64,000 nt of DNA from Epiperipatus broadwayi (taxonomy: Eukaryota > Onychophora > Udeonychophora > Euonychophora > Peripatidae). The translations under genes and the position numbers were made by a program. Shown piece after piece: positions 49,268-60,094 of this stretch. A model generated the notes under the pieces. It did no database searches. It was not told the DNA's origin and saw only the letters and a list, made by a program, of their open reading frames with translations. The stretch spans positions 1,183,478 to 1,247,477 of the forward strand of contig JAQFVV010006238.1 of assembly GCA_028023455.1 (NCBI GenBank), written 5' to 3'. How positions within the stretch are numbered: position 1 is the first letter of the stretch; every line of letters starts with the position of its first letter.

Positions 49268-50340
49268 GTAAGAAATTTCAATACTTGTTAACATTTTACT
49301 TTAGTGTTAATGTGTGAGTGTTTTTTTAATATGCCATTTTTAGTTATAAGTTAGTAGTGTTTGGTATTAAAGAAAAGTTTGTATTCACAATTATAGCTAA
49401 ATTTATATAATATGTATTTGGATGTATCTTTTTCTATGAATAAGAGCATTATTTATTTGTATTTTTATGTTCCCCTCCCCCTGAAAACTTGGTAATACAT
49501 TCTTGTGTACCTACATATAAACCTAGCAAATATATATGATTTTATGATTGTTTTTATTGTTATATGTACATATTTTCATACTTGGATAAAAATGTTTATA
49601 TTTGTTTTGTGATCAGGAAACTCCATGTGAGTGGCTGTAAACGATTCAACTTAAATGTAGCATTGGTTACAGCCAATCCCATCTTGAAAAAAATGTTGAT
49701 CTGCTGCACATTCTTAATGCTTATTTAAATTTTTGTGCTCTTTTTTCATTCTTTACAACAATTGTTCAAAGTGATGATTACTAATAAAGTTTTCCAAAAT
49801 CCTATGATATTCAGATTATTTTTTCTTAGTATTTATTATTGGCCTTCTAAAAATGTCAATATCCTGTGATTTTGATTGTCAGTAACATGTGTTTTATGGA
49901 AATAGATAATGTGTATAAATATGATTTAACCATGATTTGATGTGTAATGAAATACTTGACATGTTCTCAGATATTTTACAGAATGATTCCCACATCCATG
50001 CATTAAAAATAATTCATTCATATAATAATGTTAAAAGTAGTTAAATATTTTTTCATAATTATTGATAATTTACTGCTCCGGACAGTATAACCCTGTAATA
50101 GAGCAGTGAACTCAATAGGCAAAGGTATCTGAATCTAGTTGTAGCTAACCAAAGCACACACAAATCTCAAATTCTCTATTAATCGGAACTGTTGTTCTTA
50201 ATCTGCTAATAGGATTTCCAAATGACATATGATCTTTTAACACAACTAATATTTTTTATTTAATAATTGTTTTTTTATTATTATTATTTGAGTTTGCTTA
50301 CATATATATTCATATTTTTACGGATACACATGTAAATTAT
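49268..50340. other. Start of KLHL intron 1, nothing recognised
   Basis: This follows the donor site. No coding exon or repeat is supported before the MITE near 50350. Confidence 0.5.
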
Positions 50341-50525
50341 ACACACATATATTTAGGGTTTTTCTGAAGGTTTGTGATGATGGTATATTTTAGTTGTATT
50401 TATATATTGGACTATTTCCATCATCTAATGTTAAGTATTGAATGTCTAGAAAAATTTAACTTTATTTAAATCTTCCAATAACATTCAGCTATTAGTAATA
50501 GCCCACAAGTTAGTATATGCACAAC

Positions 50526-50559
50526 GTTTCAAGAGGTATTACTCTCCTCTCTTCTTCAG
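50526..50559 (-). ncRNA. Hammerhead-like core motif
   Basis: On the minus strand, CTGAAGA (50559-50553) is followed by a hairpin with a 6-bp stem (GAGAGG against CCTCTT, one G-T pair) and then directly by GAAAC (50530-50526). This fits the CUGANGA-stem II-GAAA catalytic core, with one extra A before stem II. GCAAC upstream could pair with GTTGT downstream. The U-H cleavage site is not identified. Chance or another conserved hairpin remains possible. Confidence 0.3.
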
Positions 50560-50577
50560 ATGTTGCTGGCCTCACCG

Positions 50578-50668
50578 ATGACAGTATTAGTATGGGAATC
50601 GAATCTGAACCCTTAGATTCTTGAATATTGAATTTTAAGATAATAATCTAATCAACTGAGCAAAGTCA
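50578..50668 (-). repeat. tRNA-derived SINE head
   Basis: On the minus strand, GCTCAGTTGATTAGATTATT (A box region, about 50661-50642) is followed by a spacer and GGGTTCAGATTCGATTCCCA (50619-50600), an excellent B box with T-loop pairing. Spacing is near that of a tRNA gene, but no acceptor stem or CCA-type end is visible, so this is a tRNA-derived SINE promoter and not a functional tRNA. It lies inside the arms of the MITE. Confidence 0.65.
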
Positions 50669-50764
50669 AATTTTTCTAAAGACATTCAATACTTAATATT
50701 AGATGAAGGAAATAGTCCAATATATAAATACAACACATATATACTTGATTACATGTTGGTCGAA

Positions 50765-53700
50765 TTTGTACTTTTATATAAGTACCCTCACGATTACATA
50801 GTTATATACAAGCATTACATATATATATATGTTTGTATTTGGGAATCTATTAGTGCATGGGATATGTATTACTTAAGATAGTTTTTGTAATATTTTTTTT
50901 TTTTTGTTTGTTTTCATACTACACAATCAGTAATTAATTATGCATGCAAAATTACCTTAATTTTTACATTCAGTTTAGAATTGGTGGAAAAAGAATATAT
51001 ATATATGTAATTGTTTCTAACATATACTTTAATTTTAAACAAAATAAACACCCTTTTTTTTTTGTTTGTTTGCATGCCAGGTTTTTTATATATGCATCTG
51101 ACAATTGTTATCTGCATGTCTATGAATTTATTGATTGGCATAAAGATACCTAAAACGGTTTTCAGGCAGCTAACATATATAAAGATTAAGAGCGTAATAA
51201 CACTTTTAATATCTTACTTAGAATATAGCTATAGCTTTCATTGATATAGATTGGTGCAGCCTTTTTTTTTTTCTATTCACATTTTTCTGTGTGAAAAGTT
51301 CTTATATTAATAATCGTTTGTAAACACAGCTTTTTTTTTAAAAAAAAAAAAAAAAAAATACTGCTTAAATCCGTATGCTTTTTTTTTTTTTATCCTCCAA
51401 GTTTTAAGAACGTATTACTAGCGGTGTTGTTTGTTATGTGCTAGTGGACTGTGCCAACACGCAAGGAAAGAGTTGAATTATCTCTAGGAATGGATTACAT
51501 TTATTTCACCATCTATTTGTATAAATTAGATTGCGATAATTTTATTTTCATGTTTTTTTTTTTTTTTAAGTATTTTAGTTTTTTAATGAAAAAAAAAAAA
51601 GGAAGAAAAATGTTATTTAAACCATTAGTGTTATGTTCTACACACTGGCCTGGAAAGTAATCACACAACAAGTCAATTGTTTCTCCATTCTATTCTGTAC
51701 AATCTCTTAATTAGATATATGTATATACCTACTTTCATCCGTAAAGAGGGTATGGTATGATGATAATTTTATCACCCGAGAGTAATAAATAATATTTATT
51801 ATTAATCTGACAAAACCGAATAACTGTGATGTGTTTATTATCAGCATTTTTGCTTCAAAAATATCTTCATCACTTTCTTAGCAGGTAGTCTGTGTTAAGA
51901 GTTTCTGGCCTAAGAGCGAAAGTTCTCTGAATTGATTTCCAAGTGAGAAAAATAAAATAAGAACTACAATAAAAAGAAACATCTTATTTTATTGCTAAGT
52001 TTAGCGCTTCTAAATTAGTTCATCCGTTGGTAAAAAATAAGGGAACTTATATGCATCTTCTTTGTGTAACGTTAATTAATGCTAAATTTCAATGTTTTTC
52101 ATTTTTTATATAAACTGGATTTTATTGATGAAACTTGGGAAATCTGGAAAAATATTTGTCTTTAAAGTTTTTCTACTTGAAATGAGCATTATTTAATTGA
52201 TCAAACATTAGCTTTTCTTTTGAAAACATTCATTAGAAATAAATATCAGTTTATATTATTTTTCATACAAACAGTTGGTGGTTTTTTTTTTTTGTTAAAG
52301 TTAATCTTAGTTACTATAGTTAAGTCATAAGCAGTTGATTCAAAACAAAAGTTTAAGGCAGGAGAGTATAAGGTTTCTGAATTAATTCTCAGTTGAAGTG
52401 AAAAAAAAATCTTAGATGAACATTTTAAGCAAAATGCTGCTTTCTACTTTGATACTCAAATATTGCTTGAACTCTCAACCGTCTGAGCACATGTTAAATA
52501 TTAATAAATACAGTTAAAATGTTTTTGCTAGAAATATGTTTATCATTAAATATATGTAATATCACTAAAATGAATAGCAATTAACTCTGCCTTTGTAAAT
52601 TTGATTGTAAACTGAGTGAGACTACTGAGACATTATTGCTAATTTAAATTTTATGTTAACTGGTGTTACTGTCTAATCCAAACATCCATATAAGAGTTTA
52701 AATCTCTCCAATTAATATTAAATATTATTCAGTATGGCTTAATTTAATTGTGTATATAAGTAGTGAGTGTGTATATGTATAACATTTTCAAGTATTTTTT
52801 TGAAGGTAAAAGATTGATAGGTAAAAGAGGTCAATAAGACCATTAACAAGCTTAGATTGTTATTACGATTTTTCTAGATTTAAATTATTTATGTTTAGAT
52901 AATTCTCAAAATGTGATATTTGTTAGATGTTTATCTATTATTGACCAAGGAAACAATATGATAAAATTGTCAAGCTCTTAAATAGCAAACAGTGACTTTT
53001 CTGAATATCTCGGTGAAAGGCAGACATGTACCACATGCATGGCATTCTTAGGAATAGGTCATCTCTGTTAATTGTAAAGAATATTACAGTTTAATTTTTG
53101 TATTTAGGGTGTTGATACTAACTTAAATCAACTATACACCATAACTATTCGGCAACTAATAGCTAGATAACTATTTACTGCTAATACAAGATTGTATTAT
53201 TCCTAGTGCAATGTTAGTGCAATTCTTGCCATTTGTTTGCAACCTAGATTTAAACCTAGGCTAAGTAAAAGTTGAAATTTTTTTCATATTTTAATCAAAT
53301 TTAGGATTTTTTTTTTCTGGTAGCCAAGCCAGCTAACCATTCAACATTGATCAGTAATTGGGTACCTAGGTGTTTTTAATTGAAAAGTAAAGAAGGATGA
53401 AAAACTATTTAAACCATCATCATGTGGCATAATGTCTTCTTAACTGTTTTTTTGGGAAGCTATTGGATAGGTCCTTGATTTTCAGTGAGTTATTTTAAAG
53501 ACCATTTTATCATTTATCTTTATGGAATAGCTAACAGGTTGGCTATGGGCTAGCTATCTGGAAGAAAAAAACTAAGCTTGCTTCTGATCTGCAAAACTTT
53601 TCAAGGTTCATCTCAAAGAAGTTTAATCCCCTAATCATGACATAATAAGAAGATGCACTAGACGTTATACTATAAACGATAAGAATAATGTTATTTTGCA

Positions 53701-54360
53701 CTTCTAATTTTATAAGAGTATATATATACACAATTGGTTAATGGCTATTTATTTGTTTTCAATCTCATGCTAGTCGTTTCAGATAATTTATATATAAATA
53801 TTTTATAATTTGAAATTTTTGAAGGAAAGCTAGTTATTGACATATCGAATCATCTCGTTTCTAAGTTTAGTGAAAATTTTATTGATGATTATTGACAAAC
53901 ATCAGTATGGTAAATTTTTTCACTTGAACTGAGTTTGTTTATTTTTAAAAATTTTTTTACGCTAATGCAAAGTTAATAAAAGCTTAGATTATTGGGAATA
54001 GAAAAACTGAGGTCATTTATGTGTTTACTTTTATGCTTTTTATTTTTTATTATTATTATAAAACTGATTTATTTTTTTTAAAAAGCATATTTGTGGTTAT
54101 TTTTACCTGTGGGCTGATACATTTGATTAAGACTGAAATTTTTTTCTTTAGCCGTGGAATGAACTTTGACCTTCCCATTTTTTTTTTTAGTCATGCACCA
54201 ATGAAAAGCATTCTCTGTAATGATGATAATCTTTTTTATTGCTTGGTGAAAACATCTACTAATATATTTTTTAGAGCTATAAAATCTACATTTCATGACC
54301 ATCTTCCCTCCTTTTAATCTTTCTATTCTGTCTATTGTTATTCTTATTTTTCTAAAGTAT
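50765..54360. other. KLHL intron 1, AT-rich, nothing recognised
   Basis: It contains long homopolymer runs (for example T9A20 at 51330-51359 and T/A tracts at 51550-51600) and several chance open frames. No exon with Kelch or BACK motifs is visible. CCTAGATTTAAACCTAGGCT at 53244-53263 is a short perfect-looking palindrome. Confidence 0.45.
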
Positions 54361-54364
54361 GTGT

Positions 54365-54605
54365 TGAAAATGATCGAAAAAAGCTAGAGGTATTTTGGAC
54401 AACTAAGAAGACTAATGAATGAGTTTGATGAAAGAGAGATCAACTATTGGAGATGGGAAAGCAAAGAAAGCCACATTATTTTGGGCATATGGCAAGACAA
54501 GCACACTAGAAAGGATGTCATGAGTTGGAAATGTGAACAGATTAAGAAGAAGAAGATGGCCAAGACTGTCTTAGATATTAAAGTTATAAAATGGATGTAA
54601 TTAAC
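54365..54605 (+). mobile_element. LINE C-terminal fragment
   Basis: The open frame at 54415-54600 and the codons before it read like a LINE tail: a YFGQLRRL-like segment, then a HIILGIWQDKHTRKDVMSW stretch. The latter resembles the G-H-x-x-R-x-x-x-T-x-KD-x-x-W pattern, and is followed by the KKKKMAKTVLDIK basic block. It has no upstream reverse transcriptase. It sits in the KLHL intron in sense orientation. Confidence 0.55.
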
Positions 54606-54779
54606 AGGATTTTGAAGTATTTAGTTTTTTTTTTGTGAAATTTACATGTTTTCTAACTGCAATGTTGAGAGTTGATGATAGGTTTTTCTGGGTTTTGTAT
54701 TGGGATAAATTCTGTCATCCAGTAGAGATCCATGTACAAAAATATTTTATGGTGTACATGAGAGAAGTTGCAATTTGAT

Positions 54780-55150
54780 TCTGAGCTGGAGTCACAACCA
54801 ATAGTCATTTCATTCTATAGTATAAGCTTTATTGGTAAGAATTTCTCTTATCTCAATTCAAACCTGATTTTTTTTCTGCAATATAGGCTTCATTGGTAAG
54901 AATTTCACTCAACTGGAGTCACACCTATGAGTTGTGTTTAAATATTTAAGAGATATGTCTAATTCCAATAGCAAATAAGAGTCTGTTGCATAATTTACAT
55001 GATGCTTTCATACTCAGTATAAACTTCATTAGTAAGAATTCCATTTACCTGGAGTTGCATGTGAATTTTTTAAATTGTCAAGAGATGTGTTTAATTCCAA
55101 TAGCAAATGATCATTTGTTGAATGTCTCACATGCCACTTTCAATCAACAT
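54780..55150 (+). repeat. Degenerate tandem repeat, unit about 134 bp
   Basis: CTTYATTRGTAAGAATTYC recurs at 54827, 54888 and 55022. Units 2 and 3 also share CTGGAGT (54913, 55049), then a TTTAAAT or TTTAAATTGTC block, AGAGATRTGTYTAATTCCAA and TAGCAAAT in the same order. The first unit is truncated to about 60 bases between markers. Confidence 0.8.
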
Positions 55151-55169
55151 GATTTAAAATGGTTTTAGA

Positions 55170-56270
55170 TTTTCAGATAATGGCATCGAAAATAAACAAG
55201 AATCACAAAAATGGTGATTAGGCAAATTTAATACTTTCATTTTATCACTGGAGAATTCTATTTACTGATGAATCAATTTTTTTACAGTCTAAATTATAAA
55301 TTTGCAGTTATATCTGTTGATCTATTTTTTCAATGAGTATTTTTTTTCTTTTTAGTGACTATATATATATGACTCTTAAGCAACATGTGTGTATCTGGCA
55401 TCTTTTGTTTGTGCTAGTTTTAGTAATACTTATTTTAAGAAGAAACCAATTAGTATATATTCCTTTTTTCTGGATTCAATGAATCTATTATTTCTGTAGA
55501 TATTTCTTTTGCATTTCAGTTTGAACACCTTACTTAAATATTTTAAATCAAAATTGATTATAGGGATCCGAACAATTTCTTGCTATTTATATAAAAATCA
55601 AATAGATAATGGAAAAGTCAAAGTAAAAATATAAAGAGATAAGGATTTTAATTATTTCATTTTTAGTTAACCTATCTTTTGGCAGGTCACATCCATAACC
55701 CTATAGCACTTTTCCAAGTCTCTTCTTTCTTCCTCAATAAGCATGCTTTTTTCAGCCTTCTATCTACCTTTTTACCCCCCGCACTCTGCATATATATATA
55801 TTCTTTTTCATATGTCAAGTGCGTTGACGGGGACACTCTGCGTATATTATGACTCGTCTATGTATACATATACGCATGCAACTATTTAATTTTTATTTAA
55901 GTACATAAAAAAACAATAAATTAAAAAAAGTGTTCCAACTTTAATTTTTTTTTTTTTTCCAGCTGTTGGTTTGTCAAATAACCATGTCAGCTTCTACAAT
56001 AACTCCCTCCAATTGCTGTCAAGATCTCATTACTTTCACAAAGATTCAGTTTGATTGATTTTTATTATTTCTATTGATTTGTGTAGCTACTGGAAATAAT
56101 TAATTTCATCTAATTGTGATTGAAAATCTTTTAAGAAAATATATGTTTATTGTTATTTCAAAAATCGATTTTATTAATGCTTTATTTCACCTGTTTGATG
56201 TTAAGTTATTATTGTTTCGATAATTTCTTTTTATTATCTATATAAATTATTGATACTAATTCTTTTCAAT
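55170..56270. other. KLHL intron 1, nothing recognised
   Basis: A pyrimidine-rich stretch at 55690-55800 and a T14CCAG acceptor-like site near 55958 are present. The codons after that site hit stops immediately, so I do not call an exon. Confidence 0.45.
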
Positions 56271-56273
56271 ATA

Positions 56274-56832
56274 AAACAGACAAAACTCTCCATATAGTAT
56301 TGCCATTCAGTGCAAGCCAGATGCCAGAAGGCTTGTGCATAAAATCCCCATCTAGTGCCTACTAATCCAATATTCCCAGATTAGCTTCTGGCTTGTGGCC
56401 TTCATCAGTGAGGAGCCTTGGATCTGAGATCACTGCACCTAGATCTCAGGATCTAATGCAACCCTCCAGACGCCACATTTTATCTCTACTTAAGTACAAA
56501 ACTATGAGTCTTAAATTGAAAACACAATAATATTTTCAATCCAAGCTCATTAGCTTATATAGTCATATAGGTTTGAACTCAGTTCAGTACCTATACATTT
56601 TGGTGTCTTTGGTTCTTTAATAACCATAGCCACTACTATCCTAAGATCTAGGTGCAGTGCTCTCAGATCCAAGGCTCCTCACTGATGAAGGCCACAAGCC
56701 AGAAACTAGTCTGGGGATATTGGATGAGAAGGCACTAGATAGGGATTTTATGCACAAGCCTTCTGGCATCCATTGATTGCTCTTGTTAGCACAAGATGGC
56801 ACTACTATCTGGAGAGTTTTGCTTTGTTTTGA
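56274..56832. repeat. Foldback-family repeat, copy E (full inverted form)
   Basis: The left arm (56274-56478) runs from ACAAAACTCTCCATATAGTA through GTGCATAAAATCCCCATCTA to the CTTCATCAGTGAGGAGCC block. The right arm (56641-56832) returns the same blocks inverted: GGCTCCTCACTGATGAAGGC, CCTTCTGGCATCCATTGATT and GGAGAGTTTTGC. Arms are about 190 bases. Between them is a 160-base internal region (TAAATTGAAAACACAATAAT, TTGAACTCAGTTCAGTACC). The chance open frame over the right arm is not a gene. This is the best example of the family's inverted arrangement. Confidence 0.9.
56682..56706 (+). ncRNA. Hammerhead-like core motif in copy E
   Basis: CTGATGA (56682-56688) is followed by A, a GGC/GCC stem with a CACAA loop, another A, and GAAAC (56702-56706). 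The core words match a hammerhead, but stem II is only 3 bp with an A-A mismatch at its base. An alternative hairpin, CCAGA against TCTGG, overlaps it. The same motif is degraded in the left arm (56384-56408) and in copy F (57917-57942). Confidence 0.3.
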
Positions 56833-56834
56833 AT

Positions 56835-57735
56835 TGTTCAATTAGGGGATTGTTATTCCTGTAGAAATATTTATTAAGGATCCCTTGGAGAGAAGTGTTA
56901 GATTCCATGTTTTTAGAATCCTCACTCAATATAATAAACACATATATTCATTTCCTTAATTTGTGATTTAATAAGATATTTGAAATTATCAGCAGATATT
57001 GTAGGGGTTTGAATCATATCTTAAATTTAATAGACTGATGATATACTAAGCCCAATCCTCTGTTGCCTGCTTAGTTGGGATAATTTTAAAAAATCAATTT
57101 GTCAAATGAATTCAGAGACTCTGGAGTATTTTTCTTGTAATGTATAATAATAATAAAAAAAACGCTTTAAAATGGTTTCCCTATTTATAAATGCATTAGT
57201 TCTGGATTTGATCCAAATACTCATTGATAAAAGCGAAAGTAGAAGTCGGTAATAGGATGAGCATTAAAATTGCATTATCATCTGATCATCACTCATTACT
57301 CAAGTTTATGATAGATGGCACAAAAGTAGAATCTCTCTTGTTTAAAATATATTACGAAATGGGAAAGCTTTTGACATTTGACTAATGTGATTCTTTGTTT
57401 CATTAACCTGTTCAGATAAAAAGACACTATGTTAAATTGTTAAAGAATTGATTTGAGAGAGAATTTTCACAATAACTTTAGTTTTAACAATATTAGATCT
57501 AAATATTACATATTGCCAGAAAACGGAAATACCAAGGAAAGCTAAAAAAAAATAAATAAATTTCAATATCCTCAAAATTTTTTTGATAACTAAGTTCTTT
57601 AATTATATTTTATTGATAATTTTATTATATTCCTTATACAATTCTGATTCAAAACATATAATACTTCTTATCTGAGGTAATTGATTGTTTCAATATCAAA
57701 AACAGGATTAAGAGAATACTTCATTTTTACTTGTA
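56835..57735. other. KLHL intron 1, nothing recognised
   Basis: AT-rich sequence with no supported exon or repeat. Confidence 0.45.
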
Positions 57736-57736
57736 T

Positions 57737-58297
57737 CCCAGAAGTTAATAAATATCACATGATCACCATTTTTTATGCTTACTCTTAACTGTTATTAAAA
57801 CAGGCAAAACTCTTTATATGTATTGCTATTTAGTGCAAGCCAGAGTAATCAACGGAAGCCGAAGGCTTGTGCATAAAATCCCATTTAGTGCCTACTCATC
57901 CAATATTCCCAGATTAGTTTCTGGCTTGTGGCCTTTGTCAGTGAGGAGCCTTGGATCTGAGGGCACTGCATCTAGATCTTAGGATCTAATACAACCCTCT
58001 AGCAGCCACCTTTTATCTCTACTTAACTACAAAACTATGAGACTTAAATTGAAAACTCCATAATGTTTTCAAGCTAAGCTCATCAGCTTATATAGTCATA
58101 AAGGTCTGAACTCAGTTCAGGACCTATACATTTTGGTATCTTTGGTTCTTTAATAACCATAACCACCACTACCCTATTAGGCAGGATTTGTTTTAAGCCA
58201 ATAAACATCACATGATCACCATTTCTTATGCTTGCTTTTAACTGTTATTAAAACAGGTGAAACTCTATACTTTTTTTTAACCCCAGAAGTTAGTAAG
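57737..58297 (+). repeat. Foldback-family repeat, copy F, with direct ends and flanking duplication
   Basis: The outer segment (AATATCACATGATCACC through ACTGTTATTAAAACAGGCAA, 57751-57807) precedes the inner arm and internal region. The same outer segment recurs in direct orientation at 58200-58258 (AAACATCACATGATCACCAT, ACTGTTATTAAAACAGGTGA). The element is flanked by CCCAGAAGTTAATAA (57737-57751) and CCCAGAAGTTAGTAA (58282-58296), a 15-base near-identical pair that looks like a target-site duplication. The unit period is about 448 bases. This arrangement differs from the inverted form of copy E. Confidence 0.8.
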
Positions 58298-58299
58298 TC

Positions 58300-59665
58300 T
58301 TAAGGCATCTATAAGAAGAATGTTTCTCCCCTAATAAAATTAAAAATGCATAAAGTTTGAAATTCCAAGCCAGATCAAACATCATAATATATGCATGTAT
58401 GTACATCATAAAATTGTGGTGTGCTTGGATCATGCAAATCATTCTGCTAAATGCTATAAAAACTTGATAGCTTGAAAAACAAGATACACTAGAGATTTGA
58501 GTTCTTAAGTTTTCCATTATTTATTCAAAACTCTTTTAATTTTAGATTTATGATAAAACAATCTTATTAAGAACAATATGTTCATAATAAATAATCATCT
58601 CCAATCCAGAAAACATGAGAATCAAAATAACATTCATTCGAATGACAAAAAACAATTAAATTGCAAGTTCTACTTAAAAGATGCAGTCAAAGATTTTTAG
58701 GAAAGAAAAAGATTTAGGCATATGTAATTCCTTCTTTTTTTAAATATGTTTTTATTTTTTATTAAAAAGTTTAAAAATTCTAAGACATATATTTCTTTAA
58801 AAAATAATATTGTGATTATATTCTACCTTTTTCATGGTATAAGTCTTGCAGATAAACTACGTGTTCATACTATCTAATATATAAATGCAAAATATTAAAT
58901 ATTAAAGATAATACATTCCAAACATTCTGTTAAACAATTGGCAAAAGTAATCAGAAATGATGCTGCCACAGAATTCTAATTTACATCACTCAGGTCTATA
59001 ATGGGCCTAATTTTGTAGATGCAGCAAAAGTCACTATTTCTGTTATTAGGCATTTTTTCATTATTATTAAAATAGACATATTAATAAATTATCAAACCTT
59101 TTGAGAGTCAAAATGTTTGCAAAATAAGATTGCCATAGACATGGATCAGAGTCCCAGATATTCCTCAACTGAACTACATGGCCCTTGCATGAAATTCCCA
59201 GTACCATATCAAAAAACACAGATAATTTATGATCTGTCACATTTTTCCAATCAGGTTTTTTTTCTTTAGTAACATATTTATTGGTTTCATCAATAATTTT
59301 ACCATTTCACAGACATCAATAATTAAACACAATAATGGAATTAAAACTGATTAATTAATATCTTCATGCTCTCATTTCCAAATGCTTAAGATTTGACATA
59401 CACATACACTTAGGTTAAAAGTTTAAGGGGATTCATTCTATCTTTTCAAAAGACTTTATCTTGTGTTTGGAAAAGAGAGTATTCCTTCAAAGTGTTTAAA
59501 TTTATACAGCACATTTGTAGTGGAGTGTTCCCTAATGATTGTTATCAAAAATAAATAAAAAGTATCTAAAATTTGAATATTCATGTTTAATGGAGAACTT
59601 CAAACCTGGAATCTTTGGAAAATTGCCTTTATTGACCTGTTGTACCATTAGTTAGGTGACAGATT
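58300..59665. other. KLHL intron 1, nothing recognised
   Basis: AT-rich DNA with no supported feature. Confidence 0.45.
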
Positions 59666-59668
59666 AGA

Positions 59669-59903
59669 AATTTGTTATATATAGAGCTCACTAATAAGCT
59701 CTTAACAAGCTTTGCAGAATATCCCCAACCACAGACCGGTTTCTGCTATCCTCAGTGAGGTGCTAGGATATTCAACATTAGATTTAAAAATACCAGGACA
59801 AGCACTTCACCGATGATACCAGTAGCAGAAACCGGTCTGGGATTGGGGTTATTCTGCAAAGCTTGTTAAGAGCTTATTTGTGAGCTCTATATATAACATT
59901 TGT
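59669..59903. repeat. 235-bp palindromic MITE
   Basis: The left arm (59669-59751: TTATATATAGAGCTCACTAA, TAAGCTCTTAACAAGCTTTG, CAGAATATCCCCAACCACAG, ACCGGTTTCTGCTA) is complementary to the right arm (59820-59903: TAGCAGAAACCGGTCTGGGA, TTATTCTGCAAAGCTTGTTA, AGAGCTTATTTGTGAGCTCT). Identity is above 90% by eye over about 80 bases. The centre is about 70 bases. There is no coding capacity. Confidence 0.92.
59810..59832 (+). ncRNA. Hammerhead-like core motif
   Basis: CCGATGA (59810-59816), an 11-base spacer ending TAGCA, and GAAAC (59828-59832) follow the CUGANGA-x-GAAAC layout, with C for T at the second position. The inverted arm reads CTGAGGA-TAGCA-GAAAC on the minus strand (59755-59739), which matches the consensus but has no room for a proper stem II. 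Both continue CCGGTCTG, like the TAGTCTGG after GAAAC in copy E. Confidence 0.25.
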
Positions 59904-59977
59904 AATACAAGCTTATTAAATTAGGTCATGTGGCATCTGACTCGGGTTTTTTTTGTAGTAATTTGTTAGGATGAACG

Positions 59978-60093
59978 GCTAATTTCAGCAGGTATACATT
60001 GTCTATTTTCTCTTAGTCTTTTGGCTAGTAAAGGAGCTAATTTCAGCAGGTATACATTGTCTATTTTTTCTTAGTCTTTTGGCTAGTAAAGGA
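59978..60093 (+). repeat. 58-bp tandem duplication
   Basis: Two adjacent 58-base units (59978-60035 and 60036-60093) begin GCTAATTTCAGCAGGTATAC and end TTTTGGCTAGTAAAGGA. They differ at a single C/T position, so the duplication is recent. Confidence 0.95.
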
Positions 60094-60094
60094 G

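Larger units (their letters stand above)
50351..50760. repeat. MITE with about 70-bp inverted arms, family 2, copy 2
   Basis: The left arm (ATTTATATATTGGACTATTT, CCATCATCTAATGTTAAGTA, TTGAATGTCTAGAAAAATTT, about 50397-50460) is the complement of the right arm (AAATTTTTCTAAAGACATTC, AATACTTAATATTAGATGAA, GGAAATAGTCCAATATATAA, about 50670-50730). The arms are roughly 90% complementary by eye. The left outer flank CTGAAGGTTTGTGATGATGG (50364-50383) recurs inverted at 34079-34100. The interior carries a tRNA-like sequence and a hammerhead-like motif, listed separately. Confidence 0.85.

Noticed and set aside
49081-49281. Minus-strand 66-codon open frame opposite the KLHL exon
   Set aside because: It is the antisense shadow of the BTB coding exon.
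55945-56060. Acceptor-like T-tract plus CCAG that could start a KLHL exon
   Set aside because: The downstream codons reach stops quickly in all frames and show no BACK or Kelch motif.
60036-60093. Similarity of TTTTGGCTA in the 58-bp repeat to the start of U2 snRNA
   Set aside because: Only about ten bases agree, and the branch-binding and Sm regions of U2 are missing.
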